From NCBI GenBank assembly GCA_022825925.1, contig JAJDVW010000074.1, forward strand, positions 1 to 58,375: a stretch of 58,375 bases of DNA. The letters are read 5' to 3'. A program made the position numbers and the translations under genes. Below are positions 24,998 to 33,413 of this stretch, piece after piece. The DNA is from Pseudomonadales bacterium. GTDB taxonomy: Bacteria; Pseudomonadota; Gammaproteobacteria; Pseudomonadales; Azotimanducaceae. The first letter of the stretch is position 1, and the number at the start of each line of letters is the position of its first letter. The notes beneath the pieces were generated by a model. It ran no database searches, had not been told where the DNA came from, and was given only the letters and a program-made list of their open reading frames with translations.

Positions 24998-27164
24998 GGT
25001 CCGCGGACACCGAGTCCCGAACGCCGCCCCCCCTGCGGACGCGGTGGAACTTCTCGACCCAGCCGAGCAGGCCTTCCGGCGCATGCTTCTTCCGCCAGGC
25101 GCTGGCCGCGAGCTTGTTGGCCTCGGTCAGCGTGGGGTAGACGTGGATCGTGCCCATCAGGCCCTTTAGCCCCTTGCCCCACTTCATGGCGGCGATGAAC
25201 TCGGACAGCAGCTCGCCGGCGTGGTGTCCCACGATGGTCGCGCCGAGGATGCGGTCCTTGCCCGGCGGCGTCAGGACCTTGACGAAGCCGCGCCCCTCCT
25301 CGTCGGCGAGGGCGCGGTCGAGTTCCCCGAGTTCGTAGCGGGTCGCCTCCACGTCGATGCCCTGACGCGCCGCTTCCCGCTCGTTGAGGCCGACGTGGGC
25401 GACTTCCGGGTCGGTGAACGTGGTCCACGGGATGACCGAGTAGTCCGCCTTGAACTTCCGGAACGGGTGGAACAGCGGGTTCACGGACGCGTACCAGGCC
25501 TCGTGGGAAGCCGTGTGGGTGAACTGGTAGGGCCCGATGGCGTCGCCGCAGGCGTAGATCGTGGGCACCGCCGTACGCAGGTACTCGTCGACTTCCACCA
25601 CGCCGCGCTCGCCGACGGCGACGCCGACGTCCTCGAGGCCGAGGCCGGCGGTGTTCGCCCGCCGGCCGACGGCGACCAGCACGGCGTCGAAGGGCACGCG
25701 TACCTCGTTGCCGCCGTCCGGGGTGCAGACGAGCACGTGCCCGCCGTCGCCGTTCTCGACACGCACGGCGCGGTGCTCCGTCAGAAGGTTGATGCCCTCC
25801 GCCACGAACTGCGCCTGCAGCAGGTCGACGACGTCCGCGTCCTCGCGCATCAGGAGGTGCGGGGCCTGCTCCACCATGGTGACGGACGTGCCGAAGCGGC
25901 GGAACGCCTGCGCGAGTTCGCACCCGATGGGGCCGCCGCCGAGCACCACGAAGCGGGACGGCAGTTCGCGGAGGTCCCAGACGGTGTCGGACGTGTACCA
26001 AGGCGATTCCGAAAGCCCCGGGATGGGCGGCACGAATGGCTCGCCGCCGGTGGCGATGACGATGTTGCGGGTGGTGATCTCGCGCCCGTCCACGCGCACG
26101 CTCCAGGGGGACGTGACGGTGGCGTCGCCGGAGACGCAGTGCACGCCGAGGCCCGTGTACCGTTCCACCGAGTCGTGCGGCTCGATCTTGGCGATGATGC
26201 GCTGCACGCGCTCCATGACCTCGGCGAAGTCGAACTCGACGCTGGCGCTCCTGAAGCCGTACTCCGGGGCCCGCGCGGCGTAGGAGAGCATCCGGGCGGA
26301 GCGCAGCAGGGACTTGCTCGGCACGCATCCCGTGTTCAGGCAGTCGCCGCCCATGCGACCGCGCTCGATCAGGGTCACCCGGGCCTTCACGGTCGCCCCG
26401 ATGAGGGCCGCGACGAGCCCGCCCGAGCCTGCGCCGATCACGACGAGGTTGTTGTCGAAGCGTTTGGGTTTCTCGAACCGGCGCAGCACCCGGCGCGACT
26501 TGACGGCGTCGAGGATCTTCTTCGCGATCAGCGGTGCGAGGCCGAGCAGCACGAAGGAGATCCAGAGCGCCGGCGAGAGCACGTCGCCGACGGATTCGAT
26601 CCGGCCCAGCTCGGCGCCGGCGTTCACGTACACCACCGTGCCGAACAGCATGCCGACCTGGCTGACCCAGTAGAAACGCCAGGCCCGGATCGGCGTAAGC
26701 GCCATGGCCAGGTTGATGGCGAAGAACGGAATCGCCGGAACGAGGCGCAGCGCGAACAGGTAGAACGCGCCCTCCCGCTCGATCCCGCGGTCGATGGTCG
26801 CGAGGTGCCGGCCAAAGCGTGCCCGCACGGCGTCGCGAAACAGGTAGCGGGCGATGGCGAACGCCATCGTGGCGCCCAGGGTGCTCGCGAAGGAGACGAT
26901 CACGACGCCCTGCACCAGCCCGAACATGGCCCCGGCGATCAGGGTAAGCAGCGCGGCGCCGGGCAGCGACGTCCCGGTGACGAGGACGTAGACCACGAAG
27001 AACGCGGCGGCGGTCGTCCAGGGGTTCCCGACCTGGTACGCGAGGATGCTCTCGCGCTGGGCCGAGAACCACTCGACGGTGAGGAAGCGCTGCAGGTCGA
27101 ACGCGAAGAAGAGCGCGGCGACCGCGACCACCGCCAGGAGGAGAACGATGCGGCTCGGTTTCAT
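24939..27164 (-). CDS. VTT (TVP38/TMEM64) membrane domain fused to a mercuric-reductase-like FAD disulfide oxidoreductase
   Basis: 741 residues. Residues 1-225 form a VTT/SNARE-associated-type membrane domain, with FVVYVLVTGTSLPGAALLTL, the GAMFGLVQGVVIVSFASTLG glycine-rich loop and FYLFALRLVPAIPFFAINLA. Residues about 240-705 are a complete class I pyridine nucleotide-disulfide oxidoreductase: FAD fold (NLVVIGAGSGGLVAALIG), redox pair GGDCLNTGCVPSKS, NAD fold (VVLGGGPIGCELAQAF), YACGDAIGPYQFTH and the dimerisation domain with HVYPTLTEANKLAA. There is no N-terminal HMA domain and no Cys pair at the C-terminus as in MerA, so mercury is not an obvious substrate. The last 25 residues, beyond HRVRRGG, lie antisense to the DUF547 gene and are probably extra. 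Such fusions are known; a membrane-linked NAD(P)H-dependent redox function is the best guess. Confidence 0.87.
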   Translation of the reverse strand: MKPSRIVLLLAVVAVAALFFAFDLQRFLTVEWFSAQRESILAYQVGNPWTTAAAFFVVYVLVTGTSLPGAALLTLIAGAMFGLVQGVVIVSFASTLGATMAFAIARYLFRDAVRARFGRHLATIDRGIEREGAFYLFALRLVPAIPFFAINLAMALTPIRAWRFYWVSQVGMLFGTVVYVNAGAELGRIESVGDVLSPALWISFVLLGLAPLIAKKILDAVKSRRVLRRFEKPKRFDNNLVVIGAGSGGLVAALIGATVKARVTLIERGRMGGDCLNTGCVPSKSLLRSARMLSYAARAPEYGFRSASVEFDFAEVMERVQRIIAKIEPHDSVERYTGLGVHCVSGDATVTSPWSVRVDGREITTRNIVIATGGEPFVPPIPGLSESPWYTSDTVWDLRELPSRFVVLGGGPIGCELAQAFRRFGTSVTMVEQAPHLLMREDADVVDLLQAQFVAEGINLLTEHRAVRVENGDGGHVLVCTPDGGNEVRVPFDAVLVAVGRRANTAGLGLEDVGVAVGERGVVEVDEYLRTAVPTIYACGDAIGPYQFTHTASHEAWYASVNPLFHPFRKFKADYSVIPWTTFTDPEVAHVGLNEREAARQGIDVEATRYELGELDRALADEEGRGFVKVLTPPGKDRILGATIVGHHAGELLSEFIAAMKWGKGLKGLMGTIHVYPTLTEANKLAASAWRKKHAPEGLLGWVEKFHRVRRGGGVRDSVSADLTAGSGPSRTRSRSRRRSP

Positions 27165-27182
27165 GTCGGGGTGCCTCCGTGG

Positions 27183-27203
27183 GGGCGACCCTCGTGGTCG
27201 CCC
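27183..27203. repeat. Perfect hairpin, GGGCGACC-CTCGT-GGTCGCCC
   Basis: An 8-base-pair stem with a 5-base loop, between the reductase start and the outer-membrane protein fragment. Its wording (gggcgaccctcgtggtcgccc) resembles dispersed palindromic repeats seen in many GC-rich genomes. A second hairpin, GGAGGGG-GCGAG-CCCCTCC, lies at 27251-27269 directly after the outer-membrane protein stop codon and could act in termination, although no T-run follows it. Confidence 0.7.
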
Positions 27204-27270
27204 GCGGTGGAATCATGCAGGCCTTCGGCATCGTGCATGAACGCGAGCCGGGAGGGGGCGAGCCCCTCCC

Positions 27271-27678
27271 CTACAGGCCGAAGTTGTACGTGAGCGTGCC
27301 GCCGAGGGCGTCGAACTCCGCGGTGTTGCGGCTGTCGAGGACCTGGAACCGGTGGACGCCCACGTTGATCCGGTCCGTCACCGAGAGCGTGCCGCCGACG
27401 GAGGCCCGCTCTACGTCCTCGGCGACCTCCGGGAACAGGTGCCAGTAGGTGCCGTGCTTGCCCGGACCCGGCGGCGGACCGATGTCCACGTCCCCGGTGG
27501 AGTCTTGAATGTAGTACCTGAGGCTCGGCACCAGCCGCGAGGTGACGATCCAGTGGCCGTCCAGGTTCGCCTTCCCACTTGAGGTGCTGATCGTCAGCAG
27601 CGGCTGGACGGATCGCGACCGCGATGTTTCTTCTCCCTCCGTCGCGGAGGCCACACCGAGTATGCATGGGAGATGCAC
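27271..27678 (-). pseudogene. C-terminal fragment of an outer-membrane beta-barrel protein
   Basis: 135 codons are open. The second half shows alternating beta-strands, such as SRLVPSLRYYIQDSTGD, RASVGGTLSVTDRINVGVHR and the final ALGGTLTYNFGL. The protein ends on a strand of the kind recognised by the BAM machinery (aromatic plus terminal hydrophobic). There is no signal peptide, and the first 35 residues do not look like a barrel. The rest of the barrel is missing upstream, where the next frame belongs to something else. It is most likely the leftover 3' end of a larger porin or decaheme-partner type barrel gene. Confidence 0.6.
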
Positions 27679-27693
27679 GAATTCGGTGCAAGA

Positions 27694-28110
27694 TCATGCC
27701 GACTTTAGGAGATTTCTGACGGGACCTTGCGCAACGGCCCGAATCCCGCCATCCGGGGAGCGACCGCCTGGTACTCCCTGAGGACAGGCGCGTAGTCCTC
27801 GACCGTGACCGGAACGACGTCCCGCAACGGGAGCGCCCGCCGCGCGAGGCGCGTTGCGGGCTGCCCGGATCGCTGCCGAGATCCGACCCGCGACACGGTC
27901 CCCTGGTCCCGCCTTGCGGACTACGAAAGGGGGTGCCGGAGCGGGACCGCTACGCTCCAGCACGGGCACGTCCGCGACCAACGAGGGCGTGTCGCGTTCG
28001 AGGAGACAGATGGCATAACCGGCGCCGAAGAGCACCATCGCGCCGCCGATGAGCGCGCGCCCGCGAAGTTGTGAATCCTGCCTGGACCAGCCACCGCGCA
28101 GATCAGCCAT
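27694..28110 (-). CDS. Hypothetical single-span membrane protein, possibly frameshifted
   Basis: From ATG 28110 the frame gives MADLRGGWSRQDSQLRGRAL, then a hydrophobic span (IGGAMVLFGAGYAICLL) and a proline-rich periplasmic part (VLERSGPAPAPPFVVRKAG). Beyond about residue 80 the text becomes Arg/Gly-rich, whereas the neighbouring frame reads more naturally (LARRALPLRDVVPVTVEDYA, PVLREYQAVAPRMAGFGPL) to a stop at 27705. I therefore suspect an indel near 27860-27890. No family is recognised. Confidence 0.4.
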   Translation of the reverse strand: MADLRGGWSRQDSQLRGRALIGGAMVLFGAGYAICLLERDTPSLVADVPVLERSGPAPAPPFVVRKAGPGDRVAGRISAAIRAARNAPRAAGAPVAGRRSGHGRGLRACPQGVPGGRSPDGGIRAVAQGPVRNLLKSA

Positions 28111-28187
28111 CCCGACACCTGCCGGCGGAGGTTATCAGGGCTGCGTTGGCATGGGAATGAACCCCCGCGGCCGGCTCCTCCGCAAGG

Positions 28188-28583
28188 TCATCGGGTCGCG
28201 GCTATCCGGTCCAGTCGCCCAGGCCAGTCGAGCATGCGCTGGTCGGCCGTCACCAGCCGGTGCCCGTCGAGCGCGGTCGCGACGATCAGGCGATCCGCGG
28301 GGTCGGCATGGAAGTCGGCGAGGTCGACGGCCCGGATCCCGATCTCCCCGTCTACCGGAATCTCGGCCATGCCCTGCTCCAGCCGCTCCCGTCGCCACGG
28401 CCCGACCCGCTCTGTCAGCCGGATCCTTCCCCGCGTTTGAAGGAGGGCGATCTCCCAGAACGAGATCGACGATACGCCGACCCCGCTCGACCGCCATGCC
28501 CGGTCGATTTCGCGCCGCGCCGTCTGGCCCAGCCGTTCGTCGCCACCCCGCAACCACAGCAGGACGTGCGTGTCGAGGAGCAT
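28188..28583 (-). CDS. vapC: PIN-domain toxin (VapC, PhoH-like/SAV subgroup)
   Basis: 131 residues from ATG 28583, which shares bases with the antitoxin stop (TGATG). PIN features are MLLDTHVLLWLRGGDERL (first Asp in LLDTH), SSISFWEIALLQTRGRI (Glu in SFWEIA), and the final HADPADRLIVATALDGHRLV and TADQRML pair of aspartates. DTHxLLWL with the FWEIA motif identifies the subgroup that pairs with Phd-type antitoxins. It is a probable ribonuclease held inactive by the upstream gene product. Confidence 0.9.
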   Translation of the reverse strand: MLLDTHVLLWLRGGDERLGQTARREIDRAWRSSGVGVSSISFWEIALLQTRGRIRLTERVGPWRRERLEQGMAEIPVDGEIGIRAVDLADFHADPADRLIVATALDGHRLVTADQRMLDWPGRLDRIAATR

Positions 28584-28834
28584 CAGCGTCCGGCTTCCCA
28601 CTCGACCTCCAGCGGTTCAATGATGTCGCCGAGGATCTCGATCTTTCCCCTGTCGATGCCGAACAGGCTCTCGGGCCTCTTGCGGTACGGCACCAGCCGC
28701 GCCAGCAGCCGGCCATTCTTCGAGATGATGACTTCGTGCCCGGTGTCCGCGACCTCGTCCATCAGCTTCAGGTACTTCGCCTTGAACTCGGATGCCTTGA
28801 TGATCGGGGCTCCCGGCCTGTCGTCGCCGTGCAT
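28583..28834 (-). CDS. vapB: Phd-family antitoxin
   Basis: 83 residues from ATG 28834. PIIKASEFKAKYLKLMDEVA is followed by EVIISKNGRLLARLVPYRKR, the Phd/YefM DNA-binding half. The C-terminus (GDIIEPLEVEWEAGR) is the toxin-neutralising tail. The overlapping stop/start with the PIN toxin shows the two are translated together. A longer N-terminus is possible but the sequence just upstream is not family-like. Confidence 0.87.
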   Translation of the reverse strand: MHGDDRPGAPIIKASEFKAKYLKLMDEVADTGHEVIISKNGRLLARLVPYRKRPESLFGIDRGKIEILGDIIEPLEVEWEAGR

Positions 28835-28950
28835 CGCCTTGTGCCGTCCAACGTCCGTTGCATGACTATTTTGCCAATGGTCAAGTCGGAGGAGCTGTCG
28901 GAAGCTGTCGGATGCGGACCCGTGCGGCCAAGGTGCCCCCACGGGGCACG

Positions 28951-29352
28951 TCAGGATCCGCGGGCCGCCGGACCGTCGAGGGACCGGTGCCGCGGGGCGA
29001 CGGTCTGCAACGCCGGAGGCGACGCAGCGTCCATTGCGGGCGTCGTTGGCGGGCGCTGGAGCCACCCCATGCCACTCACCACCGTCAGCACGCTCAAGAG
29101 GATTCCGAACCCGGTGACGACGAAGGTCAGCTTCTGGTTGCAGGCGTCGACCTTGGCGTCGACGGCCTGGATCCTCGCGCCGAGGTCGCTGCGTACGCCT
29201 TGGAAGCCGGACTCCAGGTCGCTCTGTACCACGACGTGAGCGCCGAGTTCCTCGCCCAGCACCCGGGCGAGCCCTTCCGCCTGGTCGCGGTCCATGCCGG
29301 TCTTGCGCAACGCATCGCAGATGTGCAGCGTGTCGACCACGGGTTGCCTCAT
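28951..29352 (-). CDS. DUF1640-like coiled-coil protein with one C-terminal membrane span
   Basis: 133 residues from ATG 29352, with a clear GGAGGAACCCCC ribosome site. The first part (VVDTLHICDALRKTGMDRDQ, AEGLARVLGEELG) is followed by a coiled coil (VVQSDLESGFQGVRSDLGAR) and a membrane segment (LTFVVTGFGILLSVLTVVSG). This is the arrangement of DUF1640/CCDC90-like proteins, many of them plasmid- or phage-borne and of unknown role. It lies just upstream of the antitoxin-toxin pair on the same strand but is separated from it by about 115 bases. Confidence 0.7.
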   Translation of the reverse strand: MRQPVVDTLHICDALRKTGMDRDQAEGLARVLGEELGAHVVVQSDLESGFQGVRSDLGARIQAVDAKVDACNQKLTFVVTGFGILLSVLTVVSGMGWLQRPPTTPAMDAASPPALQTVAPRHRSLDGPAARGS

Positions 29353-29504
29353 GGGGGTTCCTCCCTGCAAGAGTAGCCGAATCTCCCGGTCCCGACATCC
29401 GCGGAGGCGCGGCTCCGACGGGGTCGGCTTGGTGGGTGATTCAACGGCAGGGGTGATGCCGTGTATGTAGGAAATCTCTGAAAGAGTCGCCAGCCGGACG
29501 CCGC

Positions 29505-29951
29505 TCAGTAGACCCCCGGCAGGAGCCGGTAGCGCGCCTTGCCCCGGTACTGCGTCCACAGCTCCCCGTACTTCCCGGCGCGGCGTCCCTCGTCGATGCG
29601 CTCGCGCACCACGAAGAACAGCGTCAGTAGACGAAGTAGGCCCAGGTCCAGATGTTCGTGAAGTGCCCGAGCGCCGGCGCCATCCCGAGCGCCTCCAGGA
29701 CGCCGGTGTAGTTCATGTGCCGCGCCCGGCCCCACATCGCCGAGTGCAGGAAGAGCCCCAGGTTGGCGGCGTCGCCGTACTCGCCGAAGTGGTAGGGGCC
29801 GGGACCGGTTCGGTATCCCGCTCGCGCTCGGGTGCGTGTAGCCGTCGACGTGACGGGCGTGGATGACCGCGTGCAGGACGAGGAAGAGGAGGAAGAGCGC
29901 GGTCGGCGTGAGGAAGGCGGCGACGGTCTGCGGCGTGGTCAGGCCGGTCAT
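29505..29951 (-). pseudogene. ERG4/ICMT-like integral membrane reductase/methyltransferase remnant, two frame breaks
   Basis: The frame opens with a membrane helix (TALFLLFLVLHAVIHARHVD) at ATG 29951 and closes with LTLFFVVRERIDEGRRAGKY and YRGKARYRLLPGVY at 29505. This closing text is typical of the C-terminus of ERG24/ERG4-like sterol-reductase and ICMT-type proteins. The middle (about 29640-29810) is only sensible in another frame: YHFGEYGDAANLGLFLHSAM, WGRARHMNYTGVLEALG and FTNIWTWAYFVY. Two indels, and perhaps missing N-terminal sequence compared with full-length relatives, make it non-functional as written. Confidence 0.65.
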
Positions 29952-30073
29952 GGCGGACTACCCCGTGTCGGATCCGTTCTGTGCGGGATCGCTGGCTGGC
30001 GTCCATTGTTCCATGGTCGTGACGCCGGTCAATGGTCGCAGGCGTGTGCCGGCGCGTGTCGGGTCGCGCGTCC

Positions 30074-30727
30074 TCAGCCGTCGAGACCGGCAAGCACCCG
30101 CTCCGCCAGCTCCGCGAGGCTCCCGACGCGCCAGATCGCGAGCGAGAAGTCCTGCGACCCGGTGAACGGATGGTGCACGGTGGCGCAGTCCAGCCCGGCG
30201 GCCACGGCGGCGCGCAGCCCGCGCTCGGAGTCCTCGACCGCCAGCGCCGTGTCGGGACCGATGCCGAAGCGGGCGAGGGCGGCCAGGTACGGGTCCGGGT
30301 GGGGCTTGCTGCGCCGGTACGCCTCCCGCGTCAGGACGAAGTCGACGAGGGGCACGATGTTGCGGTCGCGGTGGATGACCGCGAAGTCCTCGGGCAGGGA
30401 GGTCGTGACGATGGCGAGCCGGCAGTGGCGTCCGAGTTCGGCGAGCACCTCTTCGACGCCCTCGATCGCGATCGGCTCGGACACCAGCAGTTCGCGGTAC
30501 AGGGCGTTCCGCCGTGCGCGTCCCCGGTCGATGTCCGCGTCGGTGGCGCCGAGCGGCCGCGCCCGCTCCCACGCGCTCGCCCCCTCCACCATCAGGGCGA
30601 GGTACTCGGGCAGGTCGAGCTCGACGCCGAGTTCCGCGAGGCACGCCCGGGTCGCCCGGTAGTACAGCGGCTCGGTGTCGACGAGGACCCCGTCGTGGTC
30701 GAGCAGGATGTGCGTGTAGCGGGTCAA
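30074..30727 (-). CDS. HAD-superfamily hydrolase (beta-phosphoglucomutase/phosphatase-like)
   Basis: 217 residues. Motif I is ILLDHDGVLVDTEPLYYRA (nucleophile and acid/base aspartates in DHDGVL). A helical cap follows (residues about 18-85), then motif II LAIVTTSLPEDF, motif III KPHPDPYLAAL and motif IV ALAVEDSERGLRAAVAAG. It is cytoplasmic. It should dephosphorylate or isomerise a small phosphorylated metabolite, which is not identifiable from sequence. It is 15 bases downstream of the VIT/VWA gene's 3' frame and may be transcribed with it. Confidence 0.87.
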   Translation of the reverse strand: MTRYTHILLDHDGVLVDTEPLYYRATRACLAELGVELDLPEYLALMVEGASAWERARPLGATDADIDRGRARRNALYRELLVSEPIAIEGVEEVLAELGRHCRLAIVTTSLPEDFAVIHRDRNIVPLVDFVLTREAYRRSKPHPDPYLAALARFGIGPDTALAVEDSERGLRAAVAAGLDCATVHHPFTGSQDFSLAIWRVGSLAELAERVLAGLDG

Positions 30728-30742
30728 CGGTCCGGTGGGCGT

Positions 30743-31165
30743 CTACTCCACGGTCGTGTCGTAGCGTACGCCGTCCGGTACCGGCACCGCCTGGTGCACC
30801 GTGACGCCGTGGGTCCCTTCCGTGCGCATGGACGAGTCCACGGCGACGAACGACGTGTAGCTCGATGCGAGCTGGTGCCGCAGGGCGACGCGCATGATCG
30901 CGTCGCGCAGTTCGCCGTGCGGGTCGCCCGCGGTCGCCTGCCGGTCCGCCAGGTCCGCGATGTTCAGCCGCGCCCAGACCTTCGCGATGTACGGTCCGGC
31001 CGGGCTGCCGCCCTGCGCCTCCACGACGTACTCGCGCCGCGCGTCGCCGCGGGTTCCCGACAGCGTCAGCGCGCCGGGCTCGCCCTCGAACCTCCCGGCC
31101 ACGACCAGCGGACGGCCGACGAACAGGTCTGGCAACCGGGCCGGATACGCATCGCGTACCGTCAT
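30743..31165 (-). CDS. C-terminal domain of the VIT/VWA lipoprotein, in a shifted frame
   Basis: 140 codons from an ATG that overlaps the stop of the upstream gene (ATGA). The first residues (DAYPARLPDLFVGRPLVVAG) are the segment that in VIT-VWA proteins normally follows the VWA domain without a break (usual form: vYPxxLPDLFxGxP). The rest (RQATAGDPHGELRDAIMRVA, LASSYTSFVAVDSS) is also standard for the C-terminus of that family. So this is not a separate gene by origin. Either one G is missing in the GGGGCGGG run near 31166-31172, or the gene has genuinely split and relies on translational coupling. Confidence 0.75.
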   Translation of the reverse strand: MTVRDAYPARLPDLFVGRPLVVAGRFEGEPGALTLSGTRGDARREYVVEAQGGSPAGPYIAKVWARLNIADLADRQATAGDPHGELRDAIMRVALRHQLASSYTSFVAVDSSMRTEGTHGVTVHQAVPVPDGVRYDTTVE

Positions 31166-32934
31166 CCCGCCCCGCCGATCTCGATGTCGATGAGCGCGGG
31201 GTGGCTGGCCCGCTCGAAGAAGCCGGCCATGACCTCTTCCGCCGAGTCGTGGAGCCCGAGGTAGGCGGCCACGCCGCGTCCCTCCCTGGCCATGCGCTCC
31301 ATCAGGTAGCGGTTGACGGAACTGCCGACGCCGAAGCTGAAGATGCGGGCATTGCCGATGTGCCGGTGGACGGCGGCCAGGATGTCGGCCTCGTTGCCGA
31401 TGTAGCCGTCGGTCATGAAGGAGACGAAGCGCAGGTGCGTCGGGTTGTGCGGGAAGTCGAGGGCGGCCCGGATGCCGCGCAGCATCTCCGTGCCGCCGTC
31501 GGCGTCGAGCCCCGCCAGGTAGCGGCGCGCGGCGGCCAGGTTGACCTCCGTGGCCGGGACCGGCGCGGGGCCGAAGGTGGAGGCGTCGTCGGAGAAGCGG
31601 ATAATCTGGAACGTGTCATGCGGCTCGAGGCGGTCGAGCGCGGTAGCCACGGCTTCCTTTGCCTGCGCGAGCGGGCGTCCGCTCATGGAGCCGGAGCAGT
31701 CGAGGACGAACACCATCTCCATCGGCCGCCGCGCGATCGCGCCGGCGTCGCGGGGCGGGATGACCTGCAACGTGAAGTAGCCGTCGCCCGTCTCGGGATC
31801 GCGGTACGTCAGCAGGCTCGACCGGACCGTCTCGCCGGCGACCCGGAAGTCGAGGACGAAGTCGCGGTTGGGGATCGTCGTCGCGTCGGCGAGCCGCACG
31901 GTGGCGGCGCCCGACTCCCCGCGCTCGACCACGATCTCGTGCGTGGATTTCAGCTCCTCGATGGGCACGCCCGGGTCGAGGCGCACGGTGATGCCGAGGT
32001 CGTGGCCGGAGCGTTCCGTCGGCGCGAGGTATTCGACGCCGGTGGTTTCCGGGGACGCCGTCCGGCCGCCTCGCGGCAACGCGGCGATGGGGTCCGGGGA
32101 TCCGGCCGGGTTGTAGCGCGGCCCGACGACGGTCGGGAACACGAACGAGTACCAGCCGTCCCGGTACGCCAGCGTGTGGAAGTAGGTGATGTCGACGTCG
32201 ATCGCGGCGCCGGGCTCGATGTTCGCGACCTTCTGCTCGAAGATGTTCGGCCGCCGCTGCACCAGCAGGCTCGCCCGGTAGCCGCGTTCGCGCGCCTGTC
32301 GGTAGATGGCCTCGGCTTCCTCCTTCTCGCGCAGGATGCCCCGGATCGTGCGGTCGCCGATCACCATCAGGAACTCGCTGACCGCGGCCTTCTCCGGCAG
32401 CGGGAAGAGGTACACGGCCTCGATCTTCGTGTCGAAGGGATTCGCGAACCGCTGCTTGACCCGGACCGTGCCGATGTAGCCCGCGATGGCCGCGTCCACC
32501 GCGGTGTGTTCGAGGGGGAGCGGTACCTGCATGGGGGCGTGGGGCTCGTCGGACGGCGGGCGCACCATGATCGTCCCGGTGCCGGGATCGACCGGCTCCC
32601 GTGGGGCCGTCGTTTGCCGGGGCGATCGGGTGCGGAAAGACTCCTCTCCCCGCACTGCCTTGGCGATGACCCAGATCTCGTCGGCGTCGGTGTCGAGGGC
32701 TTCCTGGTCGAGGAACTCATCCGCGACCATTGCCGCCGGGGCGGACGGTGCGGGCAGGGCCTCCGTTCGCATGGTGGCCGTCACTTGGATTTCCTCGATC
32801 GCCTCCTCCTGCGCGGGGGGCGGTTCGGATGTGGGCGCCGGGGCCGCCGGCGGAGGCGCCGAGCAGGAGGCGAGGCAGACGACGCCGACCAGGAGCGTTG
32901 CGACGGTCGCCGCGTGGAAGTTCGGTTCTCTCAT
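31162..32934 (-). CDS. VIT and von Willebrand A domain lipoprotein
   Basis: 590 residues from ATG 32934. The signal peptide ends in a lipobox (CLASC, lipidated Cys24). A proline-rich stalk is followed by the VIT domain (about 140-270: VDAAIAGYIGTVRVKQRFAN, AVYLFPLPEKAAVSEFLMVI) and the VWA domain (about 340-510: MVFVLDCSGSMSGRPLAQAK with the MIDAS DxSxS motif, FVSFMTDGYIGNEADILAAV). The conserved C-terminus continues in the next frame (30743-31165). It is probably exported and lipid-anchored, and binds a protein partner through the MIDAS metal. It is the last full gene of an operon whose genes overlap by four bases: sigma factor, dockerin-like protein, cohesin-like protein, this protein. Confidence 0.87.
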   Translation of the reverse strand: MREPNFHAATVATLLVGVVCLASCSAPPPAAPAPTSEPPPAQEEAIEEIQVTATMRTEALPAPSAPAAMVADEFLDQEALDTDADEIWVIAKAVRGEESFRTRSPRQTTAPREPVDPGTGTIMVRPPSDEPHAPMQVPLPLEHTAVDAAIAGYIGTVRVKQRFANPFDTKIEAVYLFPLPEKAAVSEFLMVIGDRTIRGILREKEEAEAIYRQARERGYRASLLVQRRPNIFEQKVANIEPGAAIDVDITYFHTLAYRDGWYSFVFPTVVGPRYNPAGSPDPIAALPRGGRTASPETTGVEYLAPTERSGHDLGITVRLDPGVPIEELKSTHEIVVERGESGAATVRLADATTIPNRDFVLDFRVAGETVRSSLLTYRDPETGDGYFTLQVIPPRDAGAIARRPMEMVFVLDCSGSMSGRPLAQAKEAVATALDRLEPHDTFQIIRFSDDASTFGPAPVPATEVNLAAARRYLAGLDADGGTEMLRGIRAALDFPHNPTHLRFVSFMTDGYIGNEADILAAVHRHIGNARIFSFGVGSSVNRYLMERMAREGRGVAAYLGLHDSAEEVMAGFFERASHPALIDIEIGGAG

Positions 32935-33413
32935 GGTGTTCTCTCTTCTGGGTCTGCCGGGGCGTCCCCGAGCGTGATGGACGCGTCGATCGGTGCGCCG
33001 CCGGACGTGGTCGCCGTGACCAGGCGCAGCGCGAAGTCGGGTTCGCCCTCGAGCATCAGGTGGAGCGTGGCGAGGCGGACCCGCCCGCGGGGCAGCGCGC
33101 TTTCGATGGCCAGCGAGTAGTCCGCGACGACGATGCGCCGCGCCGTGCCGCGGTCGAGGGCGTCCCGGTCGTAGTACGGCGCACGCGGGAAGGCGTCTTG
33201 GCCGCCCCGCTCGATGCCCACGACCTTCGTTGCGCCGGCGCGGTCCGCGAACTCGAACTGCCACGCGGCCACCGGCTCCGTACTCTCGAGGTAGACCTCG
33301 ACGGGAACGAAGCGGGGTGCCGGGCCCTCGTTCGGGTCCGCGGAGGCGGCGGTCGCGAACGCGATCAACATCAGCGCAAGCCATGCATGCACGCGTCGAT
33401 CCCGCGATCTCAT
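32931..33413 (-). CDS. Secreted cohesin-like beta-sandwich protein
   Basis: 160 residues. The signal peptide is HAWLALMLIAFATAASADPN. The body is all-beta: FVPVEVYLESTEPVAAWQFE, FADRAGATKVVGIERGG, RRIVVADYSLAIESALPRGR and VRLATLHLMLEGEPDFALRL. This pattern of a conserved ADYS and a late strand with VRLATLH looks like a cohesin-type domain. The upstream gene encodes a dockerin-like loop, so the two may bind each other. Start and stop both overlap neighbours by four bases (ATGA), so it is translated as part of the operon. The fold assignment is by pattern only. Confidence 0.65.
   Translation of the reverse strand: MRSRDRRVHAWLALMLIAFATAASADPNEGPAPRFVPVEVYLESTEPVAAWQFEFADRAGATKVVGIERGGQDAFPRAPYYDRDALDRGTARRIVVADYSLAIESALPRGRVRLATLHLMLEGEPDFALRLVTATTSGGAPIDASITLGDAPADPEERTP

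Noticed and set aside
24939..27164. Mercuric reductase (merA)
   Set aside because: It lacks the HMA domain, the C-terminal cysteine pair and any mer operon neighbours; only the general flavoprotein disulfide reductase fold is supported.
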